From Delphinapterus leucas (taxonomy: Eukaryota; Chordata; Mammalia; Artiodactyla; Monodontidae): a stretch of 64,000 bases of DNA. Of this stretch, positions 1-11,259 are shown in pieces (positions within the stretch are counted from its first letter, which is position 1; each line of letters starts with the position of its first letter). The position numbers and the translations under genes were made by a program. Below the pieces are notes generated by a model. It was not told the origin of the DNA. It ran no database searches and worked only from the letters and a program-made list of their open reading frames with translations. The stretch lies in the NCBI RefSeq assembly GCF_002288925.2, contig NW_022098031.1, positions 14,653,824-14,717,823 on the forward strand. The letters are read 5' to 3'.

Positions 1-906
1 CTTCCCTTTGGCTATAAAATGTAGTGACTGATATCCACAGCATGCCGAGAACTCTAGCTAGGAGTCATCACTGACCCCTATAAACTTCTACTCCCACTAG
101 TAGAGTTGTTTATTTACAACTAGTCAGCTGTGTTTCCCCAAGCCTCACTATGTGCGTTGTACTTCTTTTGTATGTAAGTAACTTAATTATTATATAAACT
201 AATGAAATGAGTATGATGACAGTTTATATTTTCATAAAAATTAAGTTGAATACTTTAGAAAGAGTTCATAGGAAGTCACACTGCACGGGGAAAACCTTGG
301 ACCTATGTGATGTGAGACAGATAACTTGGAGAGACAGGAACAAATAAATAAAAAGTTTAGAAATCTGTACTCACTGTTCCTCAATCCACTACAGGGACCC
401 AAAGTGGAAATTACAGAGGATCAATTATGGGTGTGATCAACATTGAGAATGATGAAGTGAATGTTAGTGGCATACACGCAAAGAAAAGTCCTTGGTCCAA
501 TATCAAAAGATTAGTAACTAAGTGTTTATATACTTTAAATTAAAATTTAAAATTAAGATATATACAATTTTTGATTACCTCCTTTACCAACTTTTTAGAA
601 AACCAACTATCCCTTCCCATCATAAGAAGATAAGGAAGTTTCTACTGTATAGAAACCATATGCCACTTGGGATCTACTGCCAGGTACTCAGAATAAGGCA
701 AAGGATATTTTAATGAGAAGTCAATTCTGGAATGGCCAAATTATTAGTTTACTATTTTTCTCATTTCTACACTGAATAGTTTTCCGAAATATAAGTCATA
801 AAATGTTTTTATGAAAACATTTTCCAAACAGGTAAATGTAACAATCCTGTCAAGTTCACAAAAATTTAAATTCTCCTACAAATCACGCAAATTTTGTTTT
901 AGTCAC

Positions 907-989
907 CTGTACGTCCTCTGGGCCAGAGCTTCTGCACACACCTGCCAGGCATCTGGGGAAATCTTTAACTGCTCAAAATAGGCCAGGGC
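907..989 (-). CDS. XPOT: XPOT second coding exon (exportin-T, internal exon)
   Basis: Exportin-T is the RanGTP-dependent karyopherin that carries mature tRNA from nucleus to cytoplasm. Read on the minus strand, this 83-base exon encodes ALAYFEQLKISPDAWQVCAE and then ALAQRTY, which I recognise as the N-terminal HEAT-repeat region of XPOT. The acceptor ACAG ends at 990 and the donor GTGAC begins at 906. The exon enters in phase 0, matching the end of the start-codon exon at 4771, and leaves after two bases of a codon. No stop or frameshift is present. The rest of the gene lies to the left of the window; I found no further XPOT exon between 1 and 900. The identification rests on a remembered family sequence and is strong because the two exons join in frame. 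Confidence 0.93.
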
Positions 990-2568
990 CTGTAAGATTG
1001 CAAAGCAGAAAATGCATTTGGAATAGTCAATCTCAATTCTCTGCCAATACTCGATAAAGTTTTCTGGGAGTAGCAAACTAACAACAAAAAAGTGACTAAA
1101 TAAAAAATAGCTAAACATTGAATTCAGGCTTCTGAGTATGTGCAACTTAGTGATCATTCCTAGGAAAAAAGGTTAAGTAAAAAACAAATTCCATCAGTTG
1201 GATACTCCAACCTGTTTCTTTACAGGAAAGGAGACAACACAAAAATGCCCTGCAGGTATCTATGAATTATTAGGAAGATCAAAGAGCAAACATGCTATTA
1301 AAGAGGTGATTATAAAAGATGAAACATACTCTGTATGTCATTTGATCTACTGTTTAACAGAAAAGGAGAGTTATTTAAAATCTTCAGCTATATCATGTAA
1401 GTTTCCTAAAAAGTGAGATTAAAGTCGGAGTTCAAGTGCTTGATATGAAGTTTGCAGAAGTACCAAATAACTGAAATGGTCAAAGTTTTAGGAAATGTGT
1501 TTCTCATCCCTGTATTCACGAATTCTGGGGCCTGTCATAAGAACAAGTATACTCTAGACTGGATGCAGCACCAAGTCCATATGCTCTCTACCACTGTTGG
1601 GAAAATGGGAGTGACTTCTGCCACTTTTCCATTAGTATGTTGCAACTGGAATCAATGACAGATGCAGGTTTCACACATGACAATGGACAAACAGTAATCT
1701 CACCAACTTGTAAAAAATATCTCAGTCAGGAAAATGACACATAATCTCTAGAAACACTGCTAAATGATTTTAAAGCAATTACATACTGATATAAACCCTG
1801 AAATTAGTTAGAAACAATATTAAGCCTTAGAGGAACCTAATTTCAATTAGCCAGTATATATTTTTTAAATGTGGTTTGTGCCCCATCCATGATGAAGACA
1901 ATTTTATTGGTCTTGATCAGCAATTTTTAAAATGAAACAATACAGATATCAGACTGCACTGCACCTAGCAAGAATAACTATTATTTTGTGTAACTTGTCT
2001 TAGTCATGTGTGTATACGTCATATATTCATGTGTATATGTGTCTATGTTTACATATATATAAATACATACATACACACTCACACACACATATACTGTCAA
2101 GATATAAAATTATTTTTTCCTTTCAGTTAGAGGTTAAAAAATAATAAGCAGCAAAAAATCCACTGTAGTTAGGTAATAGTTTCCTGTGTTATGTAACTGT
2201 ATGAATGAGGGAATGGGTTTTCAGACGTGGTCTCAGTGGCTGCTCCCACTGACAGAGGACCAGATAAATGAACGTGAGCAGATGAAGAAGATCACCAAAT
2301 ACTATCTTAAGTGTAAGTAACAGCTGTCTTTAGAAATTAAGAATATAGGAACCCAAGCAGCTGCAAAATAATCTAGTTCAGGTGTCTAACAATATCTATT
2401 CCATGAAACCTAGAGTTTCCTTTAGGAATACCCCATGGGCCAGGGCAGGGGACAATGCTGAAGTCAATCGTATACTGCATTACCACCTAATATTTCACTT
2501 ACCAAACGAGGTGGGGGAGGTGTGATTCAGCTGCTAGAATTGTCACTGACATACCATTTTCTTTCCTT

Positions 2569-2776
2569 TTTTTTTTTTTTTTTTTTGGTACGGGGGCCTC
2601 TCTCTTTTTTGGCCTCCCCCTTTGCGGAGCACAGGCTCCGGACGCGCAGGCTCAGCGGCCATGGCTCACGGGCCCAGCCGCTCCGCGGCATGTGGGATCT
2701 TCCCGGACCAGGGCACGAACCCGTGTCCCCTGCATCGGCAGGCGAACTCTGAACCACTGCGCCACCAGGGAAGCCC
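2569..2776 (-). mobile_element. Short CHR-type SINE
   Basis: A tRNA-derived cetacean SINE in reverse orientation, with the poly-T side at left. The head complement of CTTCCCTGGTGGCGCAGTGG is at right. CATTTTCTTT flanks both sides as a target-site duplication. Confidence 0.9.
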
Positions 2777-3896
2777 CATTTTCTTTAAATAATAGCAAGT
2801 TTTAAACCAAAGACAGATATTCTATTTTTTTAAGTGATAATAACTTGAAAAATTTCAGTTTTAGCTAGTCTTTGCACTCTGAATCCATGTGATACTAGCA
2901 TCAAAAAAAAAACTGGGGCAATGACGAACAAGTCAAAGCTTTTATCACCCAGTTCTCTCTCGTACCTTCTTTCTAACGCTCCACTGTCTCTAAGTGGCAA
3001 CAGAGTCAGTTCAGCTACTTACTGCCCATGTAGAAAACAGAGAACTACAGAAAGACAATTGGGAACCAGGGTTGGTAGTCATTTATCTTACTACGAAACT
3101 GAATTAAGTTCCCACTACTCCTGAATTCCAATATCAGGACTATCAGAACTCAGTTTTCCTTAAGATTCCTTGTTTTTCATCCTAATTGTTATGCAGGCTG
3201 GCCTAATGGGATATCAAATTAAGCCTGCACCAGGATGCCTAACATAAGCCTGTGACTGATAGAACCCATTTTTATTGATTAAAAACCTAACTTCTATATT
3301 AAAACCACTGCCAGTGTACTAGTTTTACTCTTCTGAAAAAGAAAATCATGGCACATTTTAAAAAAAAAACCTGTCGGATGGTGGAATTTAATTATAAAAC
3401 AAAGGATTTCAAAAAAGGAACGTAAAAAATAACAGAAGTTTATTTAATAACTAAACAAATAGTCAAAGATTTTAGTTATAATAACTATGTAGTACCAAGC
3501 CAGACTAAAGGTACAGGTCTGTGACGCTTCGACTATGTGACTAAGGGTTTGAAGGCAGGTAGCTTACACTCCCGTGAAAAGAAATATTTGTCCATACACA
3601 GAAGACATGGACTTTTTATGACTTTTCATGTCCTAACCAGTTTGATAGGTATCTTGTAATTAGCTATTTAAATCTCAATTCTTATTATTTACCTCCATCT
3701 GGAGGGCTGGTTACTTCTTTTAACAGCAGAGACATGCACATGATACTATGCTGGAAACCCCTGGAAATTTTTTACTACTTAAAAAAATCTCTGCTTAAAA
3801 GCAGAAAAATTGCTATTTTTTGTGAAATTGTTAAATTGCTATTTTTTGTGAAACTGTTAACCTCGTTTAGCTCATTTATAAAAAATATTCTTTGGG

Positions 3897-4111
3897 GCTT
3901 CCCTGGTGGCGCAGTGGTTGAGAGTCCGCCTGCCGATGCAGGGGACACGGGTTCGTGCTCCTGTCTGGGAAGATCCCGCATGCCATGGAGCAGCTGGGCC
4001 CGTGAGCCATGGCCTCTGAGCCTGCGCGTCCAGAGCCTGTGCTCCGCAGCAGGAGAGGCCACAGCAGTGGGAGGCCTGCGTACCACTAAAAAAAAAAAAA
4101 AAAAAAAAAAA
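3897..4111 (+). mobile_element. Short CHR-type SINE
   Basis: Full-length element with tRNA-like A and B box region, GC-rich body and a long A-tail. ATTCTTTG duplicates the target site. Confidence 0.9.
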
Positions 4112-4770
4112 TTCTTTGTTATGAGAAGTAGAAAGAAAATGACTCTCCATCCACTTACCTTATACTTCAAACCACCCACGCATCTTTAATTATAGGCTTG
4201 TTCTTTAGATTCTTCTATCATTCAGCCATAGTCATGATTACAGGTGTAGGCTAAATTACGTTTAATTGTTTATACTTACCCAAATATCCCAGCACCTCAT
4301 AATGGATTCTTTGTCATGTGATCATTTTACATAACCTGATGGCATATCATAACTGCTTACTTACATGTCTAAATAACAAAGGTGTTAACTATCACTAACA
4401 TGAGGGTTAAGCAACTTGTTTAGACCAAACCAAGCAATGGGAAAATATAATATGTACACCGGCAACTATGGAAAGTCCCTTGAACAATCCTTTGCATTAC
4501 AACTTTTAAATAATTAGAAATAGTGATGTGACATAAAGACCTGCCTTGAATTACATGAGATTTTAATACTTTTAAGCCAACTTAAGAGAAAATAAATCAC
4601 AATCACTCACTGTTTCTGTATTCAGAATATAGTCAAATACCTCAAATTTGTTTCTCTATTTATTTCCACCCAAATTAGACCTTTATCAGATGTATATTTT
4701 TGATTCAAGTCCTCTAATGCAAATCTTTCCGTAACATGCTTTAAAAAATGATTAAGCCGACTTAACTTAC

Positions 4771-4904
4771 CCTTTGCCTGAAGTCTGAATCAGCATTTGG
4801 ATTTAGCCCTAAAAGAGCCTGTTCATCCATCCCTGCTGCTATACTTGGAGTTCTCTGATTACAATAGGCGTGCCCTCTGATCCCACAGAAGAATCCACAA
4901 ACAT
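4771..4904 (-). CDS. XPOT: XPOT start-codon exon (5' UTR plus codons 1-20)
   Basis: The coding part runs from ATG at 4830 to 4771 and reads MDEQALLGLNPNADSDFRQR, the exportin-T N-terminus. The donor GTAAG follows directly at 4770, in phase 0, and joins the exon at 989-907. The start has a good Kozak context, with G at -3 and G at +4. The 74 bases between the acceptor and the ATG are 5' UTR and contain a short upstream ORF. The acceptor CAG at 4905-4907 follows a TG dinucleotide run instead of an ordinary pyrimidine tract. A non-coding first exon must lie in the CpG island near 8 kb, but I could not fix its donor with certainty. Confidence 0.93.
4839..4904 (-). promoter_or_regulatory. Upstream ORF in the XPOT 5' UTR
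   Basis: The first three bases of the exon, right after the acceptor AG, are ATG. This opens a frame of 21 codons that ends with TAG eight bases before the XPOT start codon, in a different frame. Such an arrangement can reduce or condition initiation at the main ATG by requiring reinitiation or leaky scanning. The ATG context depends on the last bases of the upstream exon, which I cannot place. Its presence is seen directly; any regulatory role is inference. Confidence 0.55.
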
Positions 4905-4907
4905 CTG

Positions 4908-4922
4908 CACACACACACACAC
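4908..4922 (-). repeat. TG dinucleotide run at the XPOT exon acceptor
   Basis: On the plus strand this is a CA run. On the minus strand it is a TG run placed exactly where the pyrimidine tract should be, ending in GCAG. Length variation here could affect recognition of the start-codon exon. Confidence 0.8.
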
Positions 4923-6730
4923 AAAGTTGAAAGAAAACAATACTTGATAAACAAAATAGATGCTTATCCAGAATATCATAACAAGCGGTAACATTATGCA
5001 AAGAAGTTTAAGAGTTAAAAGAACTTCTTTTGAACCTATCCAAATTACAACTAAAGGAGCCTAAGTCTCAGAAGATTGGGTCTGCTAAATACTCCGCTAA
5101 TGTGTAATTTCTAAAAATCTAAGGTATGCCATTAAGGTTCTCAAATGTTTTTATTCAAGATCATCAATAAAGTACAGAAAGTCATTCTTTTTCTTGAAAT
5201 AGAAGTATCTAATTTATGTTATTACCATCTCCAGTAAAGTGCAATTGTGCAACTACATTAAGTTAAAAAAAAGACAAATCCAGATCATCTTATTACACTA
5301 ATTATAATACTTGCTTACTGCCATTTATCAATATCACAATCCTTTAAAAAAAAATTAGAATGGCTGACTAAATACGGATCTCAGAGTGCCTTTCTGGAGA
5401 GTCTACCAAGTACTTCAGGAGAAGTCAAATGAAAAAGGAGCTAAAGAGTGAAAAACAAGTCATTTAGCTTTTGAAAAATGGGCTAGCTCTGCCTTTTACA
5501 GATCTCTGCTCCTGCCAGCCCAATTCCAGAAATGTATTTCAAAAACTGTTTTCTAACAGTAGCTATAAAAATTGACAACACTGATTTTTCTTATTTAAGA
5601 ACTTCTTTTAGTCTCCGGAAAATACTGCATTTTTTCACAATATAGGGTCTAACATTCTCAAGTAAGAACATGACCAGCCCTAAAGGCAACTTGGTTTCTG
5701 ATAAACTGTTTATTTATCTGCAGAAACAAAGAACAAGCTCTACCTGAGGTAGGGAGACCAGATCTTACTACTCCTATTAAAAGGTTGTAAGGCTTTTTTA
5801 AAAAAAATTATCATAACCAATTAGACCATAACTGATCTAACCAAAGAGAAGATCAGAGCCTAAAGGGGTCAAGTACCTAAATGGGGGATGTGGTGTGGAA
5901 GGGGTCACAGCCTTTCGGGAATGGTAAGACCAGGATCAGATCCAGGTTAGAAGACTCCTACTACAACATGCTTTTCTGTCTCCCTGGCTCTGCCTGAATC
6001 AAATGATAAATCAGGATATGTGCTGAGAGCCTTGGAGAAGAAAGCTTGACCCCTTCTCTTACGATTACCATCATACTTGCAGACTACAGAGGGGCAGTGT
6101 AACTCCCCACTGCCCTCAGGATTAAGATCCAAACACTTTTCAACGACTCCTCACCGTTCTGCACCCTAACCCAGCAAGGCCAGTGGTATTCTGCCTTTCA
6201 TCCTCTTTGGACACACTGCTCTTTCCTTGTTACTTAGTTAACCTCTGCTTGTTCTTCAGAATTCAGCCTAGAGGTCACCTCTTTCAAAAACGCTTCTTTG
6301 ACCTCTATTGTTCAACTCTCCCAAACTGGATTAGATGCCCCAGCTAAATGCTGATACATTGTCACTGTCTGCTTACTACTTTTCTCTCATTAACCTTAAA
6401 GGGAAGGAGGGACTGTCTGAGTATTTGTCATTGTGTCCCTAGGACATAATATAACATACATTTTGGATTTGGAAAGACCTGTATTGGTACTCTGATCTTG
6501 TCATTTTCAAACTAGGGCCACATAGACAACTACCAAACCTGAGAGAGAGAGCCCTTTCTACGAAATGGGAAAAAGAGCATCTGACTCATAAAGTTGCAAA
6601 GACTTCAATGAGATAAGGTATGTAAAAGCGTGCCTGGCACCTAGTGGGTCCTCAATAGCTTATCTATCATTCAGAGCTAGGCACACGGGGGAATGGGAAC
6701 TGCTTGGAGTAATCTAGATTTCTTTCTTTC

Positions 6731-6942
6731 TTTTTTTTTTTTTTTTTTTGCCGTACGCGGGCCCCTCACTGCTGTGGCCTCTCCCGCTGCGGAGCACAGG
6801 CTCCGGACGCGCAGGCTCAGCGGCCATGGCTCACGGGCCCAGCCGCTCCGCGGCACGTGGGATCTTCCCGGACCGGGGCACGAACTTGTGTCCCCTGTAT
6901 CGGCAGGCGGACTCCCAACCACTGCGCCACCAGGGAAGCCCT
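6731..6942 (-). mobile_element. Short CHR-type SINE
   Basis: Reverse orientation with a long T-run. The target-site duplication CTAGATTTCTT is intact on both flanks, which indicates a relatively young insertion. Confidence 0.9.
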
Positions 6943-7653
6943 AGATTTCTTATACTCGTAAACTGGCATTTTGAACAGATGGAAAACCAAAAAGGTACTG
7001 TTGAAAATTTGACGACAATTCCCCTGAAAAATGCACACACAGAAAGAAAAGACAATCTGAATTTCTATGAATCCCAGATTAAGTCCTATAAAAGATTCCT
7101 TGAATTTGGCATGGCTTTAGGGAAAATTGCGTAAACTTGGTCACTCCGATTCTACCAAGGGAAACAGCAAGTGGTCCTAAGTAAAAACATCGGAAACAAA
7201 ACAACTTAAGGAAACAAAACTTGTTACAGTTGTCAGCACAGAAAGAATCCCCCACGGAGAAGGCACTTGGATAATAATCAACATGCAATGGTAAATTACT
7301 TACATGTATGCAAAAAACGGAAAAGTTACAACCTCTGCAAAAAGGTGACAATTTTCCCAGTAAAAGGTTGCGCATAATGTTCTAACACCGCATAGCGGTG
7401 CAGGCTTAAACATTTGTTACAATGTGATAAACACTTCAATTACGCATCTAGCAAATGTTCCGGGGGAAGGCGAGCAACATACTCGAAATATCCAGCCCTA
7501 ACTCTCCCATGTATAGCCATTAAATCAAGAATCAAAACAATCTGGAAAAATTCCTCTATACCTACTGAAGACTGATCAAAGACCAGGACCGAATCTTTCC
7601 AGCCTTTTAACACCACTCTGACAAGTCGCTTTAATAAAACGTAACTTCCCTCA

Positions 7654-7706
7654 GTAACAACTAGCACTTTCAAACAGTGCTAGTTGTTACAATTAGCACT
7701 TTCAAA
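7654..7706. repeat. Perfect 15-bp inverted repeat with adjoining direct repeat
   Basis: GTAACAACTAGCACT at 7654-7668 and its exact reverse complement at 7676-7690 flank a 7-base loop. TAGCACTTTCAAA occurs at 7662-7674 and again at 7694-7706. Confidence 0.9.
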
Positions 7707-8692
7707 AGGTACTCCTTTTTTCGGGTTACAGGGAAACATCACGCTTCTCTACTCCTGCAGAATTGTGAGGAAGGGAAAAGCAAAAATGGCGTGCCGTGCT
7801 GGCAAATTACTACACAGAAATAATACTTTTTTTTGTCCTGGGACGGGGGTCGGGGGTGGGGTGGGAGGAATCAAGTCTGAGGTCTCTGCAGTTGAAACTG
7901 GTGGGACACGCTACAAGTATTACAAACGGGCTCGGCCACTTTTACTATATCGGGGGCCACAGGCAATGGGGGCCCTCCTCGGCCGGCCTTGGCCCCTTCC
8001 TTCCCCCGGATCCCTCCCCTAAAGGGAGCCTCGTGGCAATTCGGGTGATGAAACACCCGGCAACGAGCGGCCACGCACTGGGGACGCGCTCAGCCTCGGC
8101 GGCCGCAGCTTGTACCCACCCCCACCCAGTCCGCCTAGCCTCTGGGAGCATCGCCATGCAGGGCCCGACCCGCACCACTCCCCGACATGGGGGATCCCCG
8201 GGCCAGTCCTCCCGGCCAACTTCCCCGCAGCCTCGCGTGGACCGAGTCGGGTCCGAGTCCCGTCCCGAGCCCCGAGTCACCTTCCCTATCACTCCATCCC
8301 GCCTCCCAGCCTGCACTCCCGAGGGCCGGTCAGCAGAGCGGAGCGGCGCCGCAAGCAGGGAGCAGGGAGAGCGGCCCTCGCCCTTGTCACCGTCGTCCTC
8401 CGCCACGGCCGCAGCGCTAACCCCGGAGACAGAGCTGGCCGGGGCCGCGCGCCTCTCGCCGCTCCGCGTCCCCTGGCGCCTTCTATTGCGTGGCGCAGGG
8501 CAGGCAAGCTAGCAAGCTGGCAGGCGGGATCGGCGCCCCAGGAAGGGAAAGAGCGCGAGGGCCAGCTAACGCTGCCGCCGCCGTCGCCGCTGAGTCAGCG
8601 CGAAGCGCGCTCCCCGCATCGGAGCCGCGCGGACCAAAGCCTGCAGCCTCATGGAGAGCGCGGACTACGGCCTGCGAACCCGGACCGAGAGC

Positions 8693-8710
8693 CTACAACT
8701 CCCAGCATGC
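8693..8710 (+). promoter_or_regulatory. ZNF143/SBS-type motif
   Basis: CTACAACTCCCAGCATGC matches the long ACTACAnnTCCCAGcATGC consensus bound by ZNF143 (Staf) in CpG-island promoters. It lies just upstream of an ETS core and an NRF1 site. Confidence 0.7.
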
Positions 8711-8740
8711 AATGTGCAGGCGACACTTCCGGGCGATGGG

Positions 8741-8750
8741 GCGCACGCGC
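8741..8750. promoter_or_regulatory. NRF1 palindrome
   Basis: GCGCACGCGC is a full match to the NRF1 consensus GCGCANGCGC. It sits 8 bases downstream of an ACTTCCGG ETS/GABP core at 8725-8732, a common pairing in housekeeping promoters. Confidence 0.65.
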
Positions 8751-8955
8751 TTGCCGGGCGCTAGCCAGGAGACGTGGTTGCCGGGGTCTCTGGTGCATGC
8801 TGGGATGGGGGTTCGTGGGAATCTCTCCCGGCTGTAGAGTTACTTGCTGTTTCTGCGCCGGGACACAGACCCAGGGTTGGGTTTGCTTAGCACGTTCCAT
8901 AAAGGCTTTGGTAGGTAGTTGGCAGGTTAGAGTATGGAGCCCGGGAGAGCCTCAC

Positions 8956-9016
8956 CACGTGGTCCAAACCACGTGTGAGTCAGTTGTTTAATTATTCTCT
9001 TTTGTGGTCCCACGTG
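8956..9016. promoter_or_regulatory. Cluster of three CACGTG E-boxes
   Basis: CACGTG occurs at 8956-8961, 8970-8975 and 9011-9016, just upstream of the XPOT promoter. These are canonical USF/MYC/MITF-TFE type E-boxes. Three perfect copies in 61 bases is far above chance in AT-rich flanking DNA. Confidence 0.6.
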
Positions 9017-10737
9017 TTCCCCCGCGTGAGGATCCTCCGAGGAGCGCTGAAAATTTTTAATTTTCTTTTTAAACGTACCAGTATTTGTCATTCGTGAAAA
9101 GAAGGAGCGCTTTCTTAGGAAGTCCTATTCGTAGGTTCCTTCTATGATACTGTTACTTCGTTTATTCATTCACCGATTAGTTTGTTAATACTGACTAGAG
9201 GTAGTGTGGGCACAAGCTGCGTAGATTTGGATCACAGCTCGCCCTACTCCCGTCACCTACCACCCCGCTCACTAGTTGTTAACCTTAGTTTCAGGCGCGT
9301 TACATAATCTATCTGTACTTAAGTTTACTCATCAGTGAAACGGTGGATGATAATCATATTGACCTCAAAGTGTTGTTGGCAGGATTAAATTAATACATGT
9401 GTTTGGCATACAATAAGTGCTCGTTATTTAGGTTTCATTGTTGATTGTTAAGTATGTACTGAATACAGACTAGGTTGCCCTCACTGGAACTACAGTGAAA
9501 AACAAAACTTGGGGGAGGGGAATGGAAGGAAAAGTAGAATAAAATTAATGTAACCATTTAACAGCTACATTTATTTAGTGACCGGCCATGTGCGAGACAC
9601 TGCCCTAGGCATTTCATATATAAAGTATCTCGGATCACTTTTGCATCACGCTTGTAATTTACTCGTTTAAAATGTCAGGCTAGGATTCCTGTGCTATTAC
9701 AGTGTATCCCCAGCGTCTAGTACCATGCCCGCCTGTAGTTACAACTCAATAAGTGAACAATATGGAGGCCTAATGCTAATCGTGGTCTAAGTGGCTCCAA
9801 AGTCTGTCATATGTTCAGTGTATTCCACTGTATCATCCTAAAGACCCTCAAAATACAGTCTATTGTATTGTTACCATCTATATTTGCCTTTTTCATTTGT
9901 AAATTTATTTTGTGGATACTTCATATGGGGAAGTTTATCTACAGCTTATCTAGTATCTATAGCTTATCTACAGTTTATCTAATAACACTGGCCCTTTATG
10001 GTAGTTCAAATACCTAGGATTGTAAAAAACCTCTGAATTTTGTAAATTCATGTTGTTATTTCGTAACAAATAAGGAAACTACTTGGAATCTACCTGAAGA
10101 GGATCTGAGAGGGATATTAAATTTGACCATTCCGTATTCTGGTTCCCCCATCCATAAAGGGATGGACAGTTTCCCATCTCAGACTAACATAAAATGCCAG
10201 TTATCAAAATGTTGACAAAGAGCTGTGATTATTTTAACTTAAAGCATGTGTGCTTGCACATGGCAATGCTTGTATGTACTAATTGGCAACATTTTGGAGC
10301 ATTTATTATGTGCCAGAAACAGTCCTGAATGTTCAGATGTTAATCCTCACAACAAGGTACTATCATTACGCCCATTTTATAGATGAGGAAACAGCAGTGC
10401 ATAAAAGTTAAGTAGCAGAACTGGGATTCAAACGCGCATAGTCTGGCCCTAGAGTCTGTGCTTCTAACCCCTGTCTCTCAAATGAAGGTCCACTAAACGG
10501 TGATGACGCTGTAGAACTATTGTGCTAAGTCAATTTTTCTTCCTATAAATATGGTGAGGCACCTCTCTTATAAAAATAAAACATTGTTCCTGTCCCATAT
10601 TTCCCTTTTTTTTTCAATTGCCAGAGTACTTGAAAGAATTAGGGTAGATAACATTTATATATTTCATTATGGTTTACAATATGTCTCCATATAACTTTTC
10701 TAATTTGTTCCTCTTAACCTTGTAGGGATGGAGCAGA

Positions 10738-10770
10738 TATCATGATCATGATCATGATCATGATCATCAT
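10738..10770. repeat. ATCATG hexamer tandem run
   Basis: About five tandem ATCATG/ATGATC units, self-complementary in register, next to a MIR-like region. Confidence 0.85.
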
Positions 10771-10796
10771 TTTTAATTTACAGAAAAGGAAACAGG

Positions 10797-11146
10797 GGCT
10801 TCCTTGGTGGCGCAGTGGTTAAGAATCCGCCTGCCAGTGCAGGGGACATGGGTTTGAGCCCTGGTCTCGGAAAATCCCATATGCCGCGGAGCAACTAAGC
10901 CTGTGTGCCACAACTACTAAGCCTGTGCTCTAGAGCCAATGAGCCACAACTACTGAGCTCGTGCGCCACAACTACTGAAGCCCGTGCACCTAGAGCCCGT
11001 GCTCTGCAACAAGAGAAGCCACCGGAATGAGAAGCCTGCGCACCAAAACAGAGTAGCCCCCACTCGCCGCAACTAGAGAAAGCCCATGCGCAGCAACGAA
11101 GACCCAATGCAGCCAAAAATAAATAAATTAATAAATTAATTAAAAA
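10797..11146 (+). mobile_element. Long-form CHR SINE
   Basis: About 350 bp: tRNA-like head, a body repeating CACAACTACTGAG-type motifs, an ending GACCCAATGCAGCC, then AAATA-rich tail. AAACAGG flanks it. The 73-residue open frame on the opposite strand is a SINE translation. Confidence 0.88.
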
Positions 11147-11259
11147 AAACAGGTGGATCTATTTTAAGTAACTTATCCACATAGCTAGTAAATGGTGGGC
11201 TAGAACCCTAGATTCTTGATTCTAGATTTCCTGTCTTCAGGACACCATATATGTTGCCT

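Larger units (their letters stand above)
990..4770 (-). other. XPOT intron between the first two coding exons
   Basis: The intron is AT-rich and holds two short CHR SINEs (listed separately) and a mixed CA/TA simple repeat at about 2010-2095. It also holds a weakly open stretch at 1198-1740 that I could not assign. The remainder shows no gene. Confidence 0.7.
4905..7840 (-). other. XPOT 5' intron between the promoter island and the start-codon exon
   Basis: The stretch contains an L2-like fragment at about 6130-6460, one short CHR SINE at 6731-6942 and a local inverted/direct repeat at 7654-7706. I see no other exon with convincing splice sites and coding sequence. Confidence 0.6.
7840..8860 (-). 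promoter_or_regulatory. CpG-island promoter of XPOT
   Basis: A block of about 1 kb is GC- and CpG-rich while both flanks are AT-rich. It lies upstream of the XPOT start-codon exon in the right orientation and has no TATA box that I can see, as expected for a housekeeping gene. Recognisable motifs cluster at its right end: a ZNF143-type site at 8693-8710, an ETS/GABP core ACTTCCGG at 8725-8732, an NRF1 palindrome GCGCACGCGC at 8741-8750, and a second ZNF143-like core in the opposite orientation at 8795-8805. Transcription of XPOT probably starts between about 8.3 and 8.75 kb; the exact site and the first exon's donor are not fixed. Long open frames here reflect base composition and are not genes. 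Confidence 0.85.

Noticed and set aside
3734..4189. 151-residue open frame
   Set aside because: It is a readthrough of a CHR SINE with a poly-Lys tail from the A-run. The same peptide recurs at many SINE copies.
7945..8406. 153-residue minus-strand open frame in the same island
   Set aside because: Overlaps other open frames in several phases. Composition explains it.
8110..8991. 293-residue plus-strand open frame across the XPOT CpG island
   Set aside because: Low-complexity Pro/Arg/Ser translation caused by GC richness. It has no domain and lies across a promoter.
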